NCBI RefSeq assembly: GCF_009930815.1
Contig: NZ_CP022222.1
Location: forward strand, 6,738,501-6,802,500
Length of the DNA stretch: 64,000 nucleotides
Source: Bradyrhizobium sp. CCBAU 051011
GTDB taxonomy: Bacteria; Pseudomonadota; Alphaproteobacteria; Rhizobiales; Xanthobacteraceae
Reading direction: 5' to 3'
Made by a program: the position numbers and the translations under genes
Shown: in pieces, positions 17,471 through 25,067 of the stretch
Position numbering within the stretch: position 1 is the first letter of the stretch
Layout: each line of letters starts with the position of its first letter
The notes under the pieces: generated by a model
The model's input: only the letters and a program-made list of their open reading frames with translations
Told to the model about the DNA's origin: nothing
Databases searched by the model: none

Positions 17471-18703
17471 TTATCGCGCCAACAGCCGCCGGCAGGCATC
17501 AACAAACACCTCGGCCCCCGTGACGATGTCGGCGTCGGCGGTGTTCTCGGTCCAGTGGTGAGAGATGCCGCCGATCGAGGGCACGAACAGCATGCCCGCC
17601 GGCATGACAGTGGCAAGAATCTGGGCGTCGTGGCCGGCGCCGCTTGGCATGCGGAGCGATCTGCCGCCGGCAAAAGCTGCGCCGGCCTGTTCGATGGCCT
17701 GCTGGAATGAGACGTCCATCAACGCAGGCGCCCCGGTGCGGATGCGCTCCACCGCGACGCTGCAGCGGCCCTGCGCGCCGACCTCGGCAGCCATGCTGCG
17801 GAGGAGATCTTCCAGCCGCGCGATCACGCCGGGGTCGTCGTCGCGAATCTGGAATAGCATTTCCGCCGCGCCCGGGATGATGCTGGGCGCGCCGGGATCG
17901 AGGGTGATGCGGCCCGTGGTCCACACCGTGCGCGGACCGCAGGCCGCGGGGAAGCGGTCGTCGATCGCGACGCAGAACCTGGCGAGCGCGAGGCCGGCAT
18001 CGCGGCGAACTGCCATCCGCGTGGTGCCGGCGTGGTTCTGTTCGCCGGTGAAGGCGATGCGATATTGCCAGATGCCGACGATGGACGTGACGATCCCGAT
18101 GTTGAGACCGCTGCTTTCGAGCGTCTCGCCCTGTTCGATATGGGCTTCCAGATATCCGATATGCCGGCCGCGTTCGCATCGCGCGCGAGCGCGACCGGCC
18201 AAGCCAGCGTCGCGCAGCGCATCGCGCATGCTCCTGCCATCGTTGCGGTCGCGCGCCGCGTCGATATCGGCTTCGGTGACGCCGCCGACATAGGACCGGC
18301 TGCCGAGGAAATGTCCGAAATGCCCTTCCTCGTCGCACCAGGACGCAACTTCAACGGCGCCTTTAATGTCAGGATCGGGATTGATGACGCGGGCGGCTTC
18401 GAGCGCATAGATCACGCCGAGCGGTCCATCGAGCCAGCCCGCGTGGTTTTGGCTTTCCAGATGCGATCCCGCCAACAGCTTCGGTCCGTCTTTCGTGCTG
18501 GTGCCGATGATATTGCCGATGCCATCGATCTCGCCCGCAAGGCCGGCCTCGGGCAGCCGCTGCACCAGCCATGCTAGTGAACGCAGATGCGGCTCCGAGA
18601 ATGTCGGCTTGTGAACACCGGACTTATACGTGCCGATTGCACGCAATGCGCGAAGATCGGAGAGGACTCGCGTGCCGTCGACGCGTGAGAGATTGTTAGT
18701 CAT
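17471..18703 (-). CDS. M20 family amidohydrolase (N-carbamoyl-L-amino acid hydrolase / allantoate amidohydrolase type)
   Basis: The 410-residue product matches the hydantoinase/carbamoylase branch of M20 peptidases. Metal-site segments are LLAGSHLESQNHAGWLDGP (~80-98), WCDEEGHFGHFLGSR (~128), YLEAHIEQGETLE (~190), and near the end MPSGAGHDAQ and GGISHHWTENT. GEQNHAGTTRMAVRRDA is the dimerisation-domain hallmark. LESQ replaces the common LDTV after GSH, which is unusual. The enzyme would cleave carbamoyl or ureido amides. The start at 18703 was chosen over 18811 because the longer frame runs through a 32-bp repeat array. Confidence 0.87.
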   Translation of the reverse strand: MTNNLSRVDGTRVLSDLRALRAIGTYKSGVHKPTFSEPHLRSLAWLVQRLPEAGLAGEIDGIGNIIGTSTKDGPKLLAGSHLESQNHAGWLDGPLGVIYALEAARVINPDPDIKGAVEVASWCDEEGHFGHFLGSRSYVGGVTEADIDAARDRNDGRSMRDALRDAGLAGRARARCERGRHIGYLEAHIEQGETLESSGLNIGIVTSIVGIWQYRIAFTGEQNHAGTTRMAVRRDAGLALARFCVAIDDRFPAACGPRTVWTTGRITLDPGAPSIIPGAAEMLFQIRDDDPGVIARLEDLLRSMAAEVGAQGRCSVAVERIRTGAPALMDVSFQQAIEQAGAAFAGGRSLRMPSGAGHDAQILATVMPAGMLFVPSIGGISHHWTENTADADIVTGAEVFVDACRRLLAR

Positions 18704-18729
18704 TGAGTTGCGTACCTGTCGGCTCCGTA

Positions 18730-18817
18730 GTTCTCCGGAGAAGAACAAAGTTCCTGAAGTAGTTCTCCGGGGTAGAACAAAGTTCCGGAGATCGTTCCGG
18801 TAGTAGAACAAAGTTCC
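18730..18817. repeat. Three-unit 32-bp repeat array of palindromic elements
   Basis: AGAACAAAGTTCC occurs three times (18742-18754, 18774-18786, 18805-18817), spaced 32 and 31 bases apart. Each is preceded by a related inverted element, GTTCTCCGGAGAAGAAC (18730-18746), GTTCTCCGGGGTAGAAC (18762-18778) and GTTCCGGTAGTAGAAC (18794-18809). The array ends 27 bases upstream of the M20 hydrolase start, where an operator would be expected. Confidence 0.75.
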
Positions 18818-18838
18818 TGCAACATCGCCAGCCGCGAT

Positions 18839-18979
18839 CTATCCCGCCGACAACAGCGCCAATGCGAGGACAGCAAGCCACGCCACGATGATGAGCGCCG
18901 CGACAGCGCCAGCAGTTATCTTCGCTTCTCCTTGAGCGTGTAGTCGCGCATTGTTTTCGCAAAAACGTGTGAGGGGCAT
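18839..18979 (-). CDS. Possible 46-residue membrane microprotein
   Basis: An ATG frame of 47 codons ends at 18839. Residues ~21-45 form one strongly hydrophobic helix (ITAGAVAALIIVAWLAVLAL), preceded by a polar segment rich in Arg, His and Asn. No good ribosome-binding site was seen. The N-terminal coding sequence may derive from a common intergenic repeat, so translation is uncertain. It lies just upstream of the repeat array. Confidence 0.35.
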   Translation of the reverse strand: MPLTRFCENNARLHAQGEAKITAGAVAALIIVAWLAVLALALLSAG

Positions 18980-19547
18980 GCGGCCGTTGAAACGACTTTA
19001 CTCACTTGGTTTCCGAAAAGAAGCAGTTCTCGCGCGGCGGATGGAGCGCATGGTGTGAGAACGAAGCAAGCCGAAATTGTGGTTCGCGGCGCGCCAAAGA
19101 AAGGCGACCGCCGGCTGAGCGAACCGAGGTGCTGGGCCGTCGGGATTGACGGGAAGTCGCGCGGATAGCGCTAGGAGAGGTGGCTTTCCCGAATGCCGAC
19201 CATGCAGTGGCCTTCGGTGGTCCGGGTTTTCATGGCCGCGACGACCTCATGGCGAACGCAATTTGAGGATCGGTCGACATCAGACGAGGATCGGTCGACG
19301 CCAGACACTGAATTGGAGGGACCTTCGATCGGTATCGGACCCGGGCTTTGAATGCATCGAGTTGGTGCTCGAAGTTCGCGAGAGCCTCTGGCCAGTTCCT
19401 TCGCGCGGGGATCTCGATCCATAGGCTCCCAAGACGGAGCCTCCAAGGCCGGAGGGCACATGGCGTCAGGTGCGCATGCAACGCATCAGGGCTGGTCGAC
19501 CGTGGAGAAAGGCCTACCCACAGCAAACGATGCGACGTCTTGTTGGA
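18980..19547. other. Long intergenic region with a 21-bp tandem duplication
   Basis: No reading frame here has convincing coding character. The one clear structure is an imperfect direct duplication of 21 bases starting GAGGATCGGTCGACATC (19265-19285 and 19286-19306). The region separates the minus-strand M20 gene from the end of the PEP-CTERM gene. Confidence 0.5.
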
Positions 19548-20213
19548 TCAGGCCAGGCGTACGTTGCCTTGATTCCGGCGGCGATAGGCCAGGAAGCCGA
19601 CGCCGAAGAAGCCGAGGATCATCATCGCCCAGGTCGAAGGCTCCGGCACCGCGCCCGAGATCGTCTGAACGCCGCCGAGGCGTTCCTGCCTCACGTCATC
19701 GAAGAAACCACCATTGAGCGCCAGGATAGAAACGCTTTGGATGATTTCCCCGCCGCCCGATTGCAGCGTGAAGAAGTTATTGCCGTTCAAGCTGATGGCG
19801 ATGTCTTCAAACGTTATCGTCTGCAAATTAGTGACCACAGTGATATCGGCCAGCGTGGCGGTCAGATCGTTAATGTTGAAGACGTTCGTGGTAAATCCCA
19901 GGCTACTATTCGCCAGGAACCAAGTAAGCAGATTGAACCCGTCGTCCGCGGTGTCTGAAATTCTCGCCTGGCCGCTTGAGTTCGTACCGGTCAAAGCCTC
20001 GTTGCTCTGGAACGTTACCCGATTTGCCGGATTTGAATTGGTGTCGGTGGTCAGCGAGGTCGTGTTGTTTCCAGTGACGTTCTGAAAGATCACGTTCTGA
20101 TCGGTGCCGCCTCCGTTACCAGATGAAAGCACCAGACTGGCATTAGCAGCGCTCGAAAGGGCTGTAACTCCCGCGAGCAATGCGGCCACAAAGATTCCAC
20201 GCGTGTTAATCAT
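19548..20213 (-). CDS. PEP-CTERM sorting domain protein
   Basis: This 221-residue exported protein has a signal peptide (IFVAALLAGVTALSSAANA) and an Asn/Thr/Ser/Gly-rich body predicted to be beta-rich. The classical PEP-CTERM tail has the motif VPEPSTWAMM, a hydrophobic helix (ILGFFGVGFLAY) and the basic end RRRNQ. Such proteins are cut and sorted by exosortase, often into extracellular polymer matrices. The low-complexity body contains many possible glycosylation sites. No exosortase or polysaccharide genes are nearby, so the processing enzyme must be elsewhere. Confidence 0.88.
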   Translation of the reverse strand: MINTRGIFVAALLAGVTALSSAANASLVLSSGNGGGTDQNVIFQNVTGNNTTSLTTDTNSNPANRVTFQSNEALTGTNSSGQARISDTADDGFNLLTWFLANSSLGFTTNVFNINDLTATLADITVVTNLQTITFEDIAISLNGNNFFTLQSGGGEIIQSVSILALNGGFFDDVRQERLGGVQTISGAVPEPSTWAMMILGFFGVGFLAYRRRNQGNVRLA

Positions 20214-20680
20214 CGCCTACTCCTGCCAATAACTGGAATTCACAAATGACTTTTATCTGCTGGCACGAATTGCCAGATTTTCCCGACATATATCATTCAT
20301 TAAAAACTCGTAAAGAGGCGCCGGCTTACTGAATTACCTCTTAGTAGAATAATTTCAGCCATTATAGGTTGCGCTGCGCTGCCCCACATCCGCTAGCCCG
20401 GCTCGCTGCGGCTGCATTTGCGGTCATTGCAATCCATTGAGTTCTATTTAATTGGAGGTACTTAAATCGATAATTAAATAAAGGGTCGCTCAAAGTAGAT
20501 GCGCAATCTTCCTGATTGAGTACGGTCGAGATTGCGCTGGGTTTTCGGTGCCAGCGACCCTGCTTACGCGTACCGCTCGCCGAGCGAGCGTCCGCACGGC
20601 AACCAAGCGGACGCGGCAAAATTTGGTTTTGAGGAGTGCGGAACACAGCAAATCAAAGACCGGCCGCGGATTCGGGGTCT
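20214..20680. other. Intergenic region between PEP-CTERM gene and tRNA-Glu
   Basis: About 470 bases, relatively AT-rich at 20214-20480, without a credible gene. The promoter of the PEP-CTERM gene is expected in the first 100 bases, but no clear -35/-10 pair was identified. Confidence 0.5.
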
Positions 20681-20755
20681 TGGCGCTCCCTAGCGGAATC
20701 GAACCGCTCTCTCCACCGTGAAAGGGTGGCGTCCTAACCGATAGACGAAGGGAGC
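20681..20755 (-). tRNA. tRNA-Glu (anticodon TTC)
   Basis: On the minus strand the sequence starts GCTCCCTTCGTCTATCGGTT, folds into a cloverleaf with anticodon loop CCTTTCACGG (anticodon TTC), has the T-loop GGTTCGATTCC, and ends with acceptor AGGGAGC, discriminator G and an encoded CCA. Length is 75 with CCA. Confidence 0.95.
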
Positions 20756-20992
20756 AAAACAACCGGAAAATCAAGGCGTTAGGCGCTTGATGGGCCGTGT
20801 TGGCCACCGGCCGTCCAAGGTTCGTGGAGGCGGCGACGGGCGAACGTATAGTGGCGTTTGGCCGGGTGGGCAAGCCGCTCGAAAAGGCGTTTTGCGGCTG
20901 TTTTTGATCTCGATCGGCGCGACGGCGACAGGCGACACGCAACGAATTTTAAAGCCGCCTGGCGTAAGGCTGTATCGGGGGGAACTTCCGAT

Positions 20993-21253
20993 ATGGCTTT
21001 GCTATCGAGCAAGAAGCGCGAGACGCGCAAATCGTTGAGCCAGCCCGGGTGGATCACACTCGAAGGCGGTTTTGCCGCGCGCCAGTGCGTGGTGCAGGAT
21101 CTGTCCACGACGGGGGCGAAGGTTACGATCGAGGATCCCAACTCGCTGCCGGCCAAGTTGCGGCTGGCGTTTTCGCGCGATGCCAGGACCGGACGCCGCT
21201 GCGAAGTGGTCTGGCGCCGCGGCAAATCGGTCGGCGTCAAGTTCGTCCGCTAA
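20993..21253 (+). CDS. PilZ domain protein
   Basis: This 86-residue protein is essentially a lone PilZ domain. The N-terminal basic stretch (KKRETRKSLSQPGWI) carries arginines for c-di-GMP phosphate contact. VVQDLSTTGAKV holds the DxSxxG motif (~residues 36-41), and the C-terminal strand is GRRCEVVWRRGKSVGVKF. The start at 20993 follows GGGGGGAA. PilZ proteins act as c-di-GMP receptors; the RxxxR box is not perfect here, so ligand binding is only probable. Confidence 0.83.
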   Translation: MALLSSKKRETRKSLSQPGWITLEGGFAARQCVVQDLSTTGAKVTIEDPNSLPAKLRLAFSRDARTGRRCEVVWRRGKSVGVKFVR

Positions 21254-21289
21254 TCTGGCATCGATCCGCAAGCAGCGATAAAAGGCGGG

Positions 21290-21541
21290 ATGCGAAAATC
21301 TCTCCTGGTCATGATCGCGGTGCTGCTGCCTTCGGTTCCCGCGTTCGCCGAGCAACCCCGCCCGCAAAAGCCCGACAAGGCCTCGACATCGGGCAAGTCG
21401 CTTCCGCTGAAGCGTCCGAGTTCGGCTAATGCGTGCGCGGAATACGGCGCGGGCTTCGTCAGAATCGAAGGCACCAACACCTGCATGAAGATCGGCGGCG
21501 CGATAAGCGTCGGCGCTGGTGTATCCAGCGGCTCGCGCTGA
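21290..21541 (+). CDS. Small exported protein with a rhizobial porin N-terminal motif
   Basis: This 83-residue protein has a signal peptide (LLVMIAVLLPSVPAFA). Its mature C-terminal half (ACAEYGAGFVRIEGTNTC, then MKIGGAISVGAGVSSG) closely resembles the first beta-hairpin of rhizobial Omp2/RopA porins, where two cysteines flank such a segment. The rest of the barrel is absent, and the gene ends with a clean stop codon. It may be a porin remnant or a free-standing small protein of the periplasm or outer membrane. It lies 36 bases after the PilZ gene on the same strand. Confidence 0.68.
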   Translation: MRKSLLVMIAVLLPSVPAFAEQPRPQKPDKASTSGKSLPLKRPSSANACAEYGAGFVRIEGTNTCMKIGGAISVGAGVSSGSR

Positions 21542-21549
21542 ACAAGCCC

Positions 21550-22197
21550 TTACGTCATCGGTGGCGCGATGAACTTGGCGAAACCGGGGCGGGCAGCGAA
21601 TTGCGCGAACCAGCGTTCGAGGTTCGGCAGCCTCTGCTTGGTGACGCCCTCGACGCCGAACCAGCGCCGCGCATAAGCGCCGAGCGCGATATCGGCGATC
21701 GTGAACTGATCGCCTTCGATGAAGCGCCGCGTCGCCAGCTGCGCCTCGACGATCCGCCACACCAGACCTTCCGCGTCGGCATCCTTCTGGATCGCGACCA
21801 TGTCGCGCTTTTCGACCGGCGTGCGCACCAGCGCCCAGAACACCGGCCGGTCGACCGGCTGCAATGTCGACAGCGTCCAGTCGAGCCAGCGATCGACGCC
21901 GGCGCGCGCCTTCGGCTGCGCGGGATAGATCGGCGAGCCCTCACCATAGGCCATGCAGAGATAACGCATCACCGAATTGGATTCCCAAAGCACGTAGTCG
22001 CCATCCACCAGCGTCGGCACGCGGCCGTTCGGATTCATCGCGAGATAGGGCTCCTCGTTGTTCCTGCCGAATTGCATGCCGGCGTCGATTCGTTCATAGG
22101 CCAGATCGAGCTCGGCGAGGCACCACAGCACTTTTTGAACGTTGACCGAGTTGGCCCGGCCCCAGATGGTGAGTTGTTGTTTCTTGTTGTCGGCCAC
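21550..22197 (-). CDS. Glutathione S-transferase family protein
   Basis: This 215-residue protein has an N-terminal thioredoxin-fold domain (LTIWGRANSVNVQKVLWCLAELDL-type start, with the serine of RANSVNVQK as likely catalytic residue). NPNGRVPTLVDGD is the cis-proline segment and LWESNSVMRYL the glutamate/serine glutathione site. The helical C-terminal domain ends at GDQFTIADIALGAYARRW. The substrate is unknown. It is convergent with the small porin-like gene, 8 bases apart. Confidence 0.9.
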   Translation of the reverse strand: MADNKKQQLTIWGRANSVNVQKVLWCLAELDLAYERIDAGMQFGRNNEEPYLAMNPNGRVPTLVDGDYVLWESNSVMRYLCMAYGEGSPIYPAQPKARAGVDRWLDWTLSTLQPVDRPVFWALVRTPVEKRDMVAIQKDADAEGLVWRIVEAQLATRRFIEGDQFTIADIALGAYARRWFGVEGVTKQRLPNLERWFAQFAARPGFAKFIAPPMT

Positions 22198-22283
22198 GCG
22201 CCTCGCTCCCGCTGATCTGCCTGCGCTCAGTTCTTAGCCGAAGATCGACGAAAAAGCTCGCGTTCGCGCACGGCCAGCGTCAA

Positions 22284-22321
22284 CAAAAAAAACAGGGCTC
22301 TGCCGCAGCGCGACAGAGCCC
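22284..22321 (-). terminator. Intrinsic terminator of the 26-residue protein gene
   Basis: On the minus strand GGGCTCTG and CAGAGCCC pair across an 11-base loop and are followed by TGTTTTTTTTG. It lies 36 bases after the microprotein stop codon. Confidence 0.85.
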
Positions 22322-22356
22322 GTTTCTCGCATTATGCAAGGCTAACGTCAGCTCGG

Positions 22357-22437
22357 TCAGTGGCCCAGGAACAGCCAGAGCAGAATGATCACCGGAATAG
22401 GCACGCCCAGCAACCAAAGCAAAAGCCCTCGTCCCAT
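22357..22437 (-). CDS. 26-residue hydrophobic microprotein with stress promoter
   Basis: The product is a single membrane helix with a charged start (MGRGLLLWLLGVPIP followed by VIILLWLFLGH). AGGAGG lies five bases before the ATG at 22437; an ATG at 22440 is also possible. A perfect GGAAC-N16-CGTT promoter lies upstream and a strong terminator downstream, so this is a complete tiny transcription unit. Similar small proteins occur in Bradyrhizobium, from memory. The likely role is an envelope stress function, which is inference. Confidence 0.75.
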   Translation of the reverse strand: MGRGLLLWLLGVPIPVIILLWLFLGH

Positions 22438-22469
22438 CATTTCCTCCTTCAAAATGTATTCGAGGAGAA

Positions 22470-22494
22470 AACGCGTCATGCCGTGGCCAGTTCC
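22470..22494 (-). promoter_or_regulatory. EcfG (general stress response) promoter
   Basis: On the minus strand GGAAC (22494-22490), a 16-base spacer and CGTT (22473-22470) match the published EcfG consensus of alphaproteobacteria exactly. It is 33 bases from the microprotein ATG. Confidence 0.75.
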
Positions 22495-22526
22495 TGCGGA
22501 TAAAACAACGCAAGGCGAGGAACGTT

Positions 22527-22730
22527 TTATGATTTCGGAGTTTCCGCGAGCGACAATCCGATCCGAAACAGCGAGTAGCCGTCGCGCTCCACCGCCTCGC
22601 GCACTTCGGCGTTGACGTCGTCGGAATGGCGGCCGCGCGTCAGCCGCCATTCGCGCTCAGGAAACGGCGCGTCCGCTCGGGTCACGAGCCGGTAGCTCGG
22701 ATGACGGACGTGGACGAAGAAATGGTACAA
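22527..22730 (-). CDS. Small hypothetical protein downstream of gloA
   Basis: This 67-residue protein (MYHFFVHVRHPSYRLVTRAD start) begins 3 bases after the glyoxalase stop codon, so it is probably translated from the same transcript. It contains a short arginine-rich middle and the segment DVNAEVREAVERDGYSLFRI. No membrane or signal segment is seen. The family was not recognised. Confidence 0.55.
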   Translation of the reverse strand: MYHFFVHVRHPSYRLVTRADAPFPEREWRLTRGRHSDDVNAEVREAVERDGYSLFRIGLSLAETPKS

Positions 22731-22733
22731 GGC

Positions 22734-23186
22734 CTACCAGTGGCCGGTGTTCGGCATCGAGGTCCACGGCTCGGCTGGCGGCTTCGGCTCGCCTTTCTGC
22801 AACAGCTCGATCGAATGCAGATCGGGCGAGCGCACGAACGCCATGTTGCCGTCGCGGGGCGGACGGTTGATGGTGATGCCGGCCTTCATCAGGCGGTCGC
22901 AGGTGGCGTAGATGTCGTCGACCTCATAGGCGAGGTGGCCGAAATAGCGGTCCTCGCCATATTTCTCCTCGTCCCAATTATAGGTGAGTTCGACCAGCGG
23001 CGCGCCACGGTTCTGCGGCGCCGCCTTGAACAGGCCCTCATCCTCGGGCGCGCACAGGAACACCAGCGTGAAGCGGCCCTTCTCATTATCGACCCGGCGT
23101 ACTTCCTTCAGCCCTAGCGCATCCCGGTAAAACTTCATCGCGGTATCGAGATTGCGGACGCGCAGCATGGTGTGGAGATAGCGCAT
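22734..23186 (-). CDS. gloA: Lactoylglutathione lyase (glyoxalase I)
   Basis: The 150-residue protein converts the hemithioacetal of methylglyoxal and glutathione to S-lactoylglutathione. YLHTMLRVRNLDTAMKFYRD contains the first metal-binding histidine. PLVELTYNWDEEKY holds a glutamate ligand, GHLAYEVDDIYATC the second histidine, and LHSIELLQ the last glutamate. One VOC module per half gives the usual ~145-residue enzyme. It is followed immediately by a small gene of unknown role. Confidence 0.92.
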   Translation of the reverse strand: MRYLHTMLRVRNLDTAMKFYRDALGLKEVRRVDNEKGRFTLVFLCAPEDEGLFKAAPQNRGAPLVELTYNWDEEKYGEDRYFGHLAYEVDDIYATCDRLMKAGITINRPPRDGNMAFVRSPDLHSIELLQKGEPKPPAEPWTSMPNTGHW

Positions 23187-23354
23187 GTTTGTTGTCCTCT
23201 GGTCTTTGCGAAATTTGGAGTTTCTTCAGCTCCCGAGGGCAACAATTAGCAGCAAATTGCAATGTAGGGCAGGGGCTGCGGGTCTCACTCCGTCCAGTTT
23301 ACGCGAAACCTGGACAAGCGCGAAACGGCGAGGCACGCCGCGGCGACGTGAAGG

Positions 23355-23516
23355 ATGATCGAAGCGCTTCTCGAAGTTGTTATCGTCGGCACCGGACTGT
23401 GCGTACTCCGGCTATTTGGCCGACAAGACCCGGGTGAATTTGAATCAATGCTTGCCGGGATTGCGCTCTGGGTTCTGGTCGGCCTCGCTAGCCTTGCCTT
23501 TGCAATAATGTTTTGA
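23355..23516 (+). CDS. Small membrane protein
   Basis: A 53-residue frame encodes two hydrophobic stretches (IEALLEVVIVGTGLCVLRLF and AGIALWVLVGLASLAFAIMF) joined by a polar loop (GRQDPGEFESM), suggesting a helical hairpin. GAAGG lies immediately before the ATG, which is closer than normal, so the exact start is uncertain. It is convergent with the Flp pilin gene (7 bases between ends). Confidence 0.55.
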   Translation: MIEALLEVVIVGTGLCVLRLFGRQDPGEFESMLAGIALWVLVGLASLAFAIMF

Positions 23517-23523
23517 TCGTAAC

Positions 23524-23688
23524 CTACCGCGTCAGCGCCGGAATAAGACTCTCGAACAGCTCCACGAGCCTTTGTCCGGTCATTCCGACGGCGGCGATGA
23601 TGGCCAATGCGATAAACCCGGCGATGAGGCTGTATTCGATTGCGGTGGCGCCGTTCTCGTCGCGCAGAAACTTTCCAAGCATTCCCAT
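23524..23688 (-). CDS. Flp family type IVb pilin
   Basis: This 54-residue protein (start at 23688; 23682 also possible) has the Flp hallmark: a short basic leader (LGKFLRDENGATAIEYSLIA) with the prepilin-peptidase site G/A followed by the conserved Glu-Tyr, then a hydrophobic helix (GFIALAIIAAVGM). Flp pilins build Tad pili for surface attachment. No cpa/tad assembly genes are in the window, so it is an isolated pilin gene. Confidence 0.87.
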   Translation of the reverse strand: MGMLGKFLRDENGATAIEYSLIAGFIALAIIAAVGMTGQRLVELFESLIPALTR

Positions 23689-23954
23689 TCTCTCTCGAAC
23701 TTTGATCGAGGAACGGTGTGGCACGCTCAAGTTGCCATCAAAACAACCAAAAGCGTAAAATTGCAGTATTTGTTATTCTGAAGCCCCGGGGCCGACGAAG
23801 CTTCATAAGCGACGCTAATAGCGTTGTTGGGGCTTGTTTTGTCCCGGCTTGTTGTTGGCATCTGTTTCGGCCCCCAGAGCGTCACATGACCTGCGTGATC
23901 CCCTCCACATACGCAACCAGCGCCGCCCTCCATTGTCGCGCCAATGGAGGATCG

Positions 23955-24113
23955 ATGATGTACCTGTTCTACGGCCTGCTCATACTCGCGATGGCTTTCT
24001 TTCTCGTGCTACCGATCACCGATTTCAGGACGGCCCGGATGAAATTGTCCGTGGTCAGCAGCCTCGGCGTGTTGCTGGCGGTATCGGTTGTCGTGCCGCG
24101 CCTGATGCATTAA
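23955..24113 (+). CDS. Small two-helix membrane protein
   Basis: The product is 52 residues (ATG at 23955; 23958 is better spaced from GGAGG at 23946-23950). Helix 1 is LFYGLLILAMAFFLVLPI and helix 2 LSVVSSLGVLLAVSVVVP, with a basic loop TDFRTARMK between them. Function unknown. Confidence 0.55.
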   Translation: MMYLFYGLLILAMAFFLVLPITDFRTARMKLSVVSSLGVLLAVSVVVPRLMH

Positions 24114-24194
24114 CGAAAGAACTGCCCGCCTCGACGCGTAATGACCGGCGCCTTTCGAGGGCGGGCGGTTGGCTGGCGCGAACGGGGGATCGGC

Positions 24195-24491
24195 ATGATT
24201 ATCGTAACCGGCAGCATTCTGGCGCGCGAGGACACGTTCGACGACGTGCTTCGCTCGTGCATCGAGCATGTCGAGCGCTCCCGCAAGGAGCCCGGCTGCA
24301 TTTCGCATGACGTGCATGTCGACTGCCAGAACCCGTTGCGGCTGTTCTTCTTCGAACGATGGGAAGACGAGGCGGCGTTGCGCACCCATTTCGCCGTCGA
24401 AGGCTCGAAGGCGTTCGTGAAATCGCTCAAGGGCCGGATCGTCGAGACCTCGGGAACGAACATCTATCGCGCCGAGACGATACCGCGATAA
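24195..24491 (+). CDS. Antibiotic biosynthesis monooxygenase (ABM) domain protein
   Basis: The 98-residue protein is a single ferredoxin-like ABM domain. MIIVTGSILAREDTFDDVLR is strand 1 and helix 1, SRKEPGCISHDVHVD the conserved EPGC-type turn, FFFERWEDEAALRTHFAV the core W/E/H motif, and the last strand ends in NIYRAETIPR. Members include YgiN-like quinol monooxygenases and heme-degrading enzymes. The start at 24195 follows GGGGGA. The substrate is unknown. Confidence 0.85.
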   Translation: MIIVTGSILAREDTFDDVLRSCIEHVERSRKEPGCISHDVHVDCQNPLRLFFFERWEDEAALRTHFAVEGSKAFVKSLKGRIVETSGTNIYRAETIPR

Positions 24492-24523
24492 GGCCGCTGC
24501 ACGCCGTAATCCGTCGCAGCGGG

Positions 24524-24754
24524 CTAGAGCAGGGGATCGCACATCCAATCTTCGGGCCAGAACCTGTTTCCGATCCAGCCCAGCGCTGCTGCCACCGCGA
24601 AAAAGATCAGCACGGTCGGGATCAGTTCGTGGATGCTGAAAGTCTCGGCAATGATCGGGCCGAACAGGTGCGCGGACAGTCCCGCGACACCAATGCCGAC
24701 GCAAAACAGCAGCACTTGCACGGCCCAGATCACGATGGTGCGAAACAGCATCAT
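24524..24754 (-). CDS. Small membrane protein
   Basis: From the ATG at 24754 the product is 76 residues with two helices (IVIWAVQVLLFCVGIGVAGL and LIPTVLIFFAVAAALGWIG) and a tryptophan-rich tail (NRFWPEDWMCDPLL). A longer frame to 24802 exists. No clear ribosome-binding site is visible at either start. It is convergent with the ABM gene. Unknown function. Confidence 0.5.
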   Translation of the reverse strand: MMLFRTIVIWAVQVLLFCVGIGVAGLSAHLFGPIIAETFSIHELIPTVLIFFAVAAALGWIGNRFWPEDWMCDPLL

Positions 24755-24855
24755 GGCGCGACGATAGCGCGATGACCGCGTCGCCGATGTGACCCGGGGC
24801 ACAGTGGTCTCACGCGCCGACGCGTTAGCCTTTGCGCATCCACTTCACCGCGAAT

Positions 24856-25011
24856 ATGCCGACGATCGTGTGTACGATCTGCTCCGCCTTTCTCGCTTAC
24901 AAGGAAAAGCCGCAGTGGGTGTGGTTCGCAGAGCTGGCCGTGCTCGCCGGCATCGGCGGCCTGGTGATGCTCAGCGTCGTGCATGCGCAGCAACTCGCAT
25001 GGCGAGCGTGA
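24856..25011 (+). CDS. Possible small protein, 51 residues
   Basis: The frame reads MPTIVCTICSAFLAYKEKPQ, then a hydrophobic helix (FAELAVLAGIGGLVMLSVVH). Two cysteines form a CxxC near the N-terminus. A TTG at 24832 in frame could extend it by eight residues. Weak translation signals make this tentative. Confidence 0.42.
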   Translation: MPTIVCTICSAFLAYKEKPQWVWFAELAVLAGIGGLVMLSVVHAQQLAWRA

Positions 25012-25067
25012 GAGGGAGCGGCCGGACGCAGCCGGGCCCTTGCGCACAAGTTAGTATTCCCGTCAGG

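Noticed and set aside
18730..18817. LexA (SOS) boxes in the repeat array
   Set aside because: The alphaproteobacterial box is GTTC-N7-GTTC; here GTTC pairs are eight bases apart and mostly inverted, so the match is not supported.
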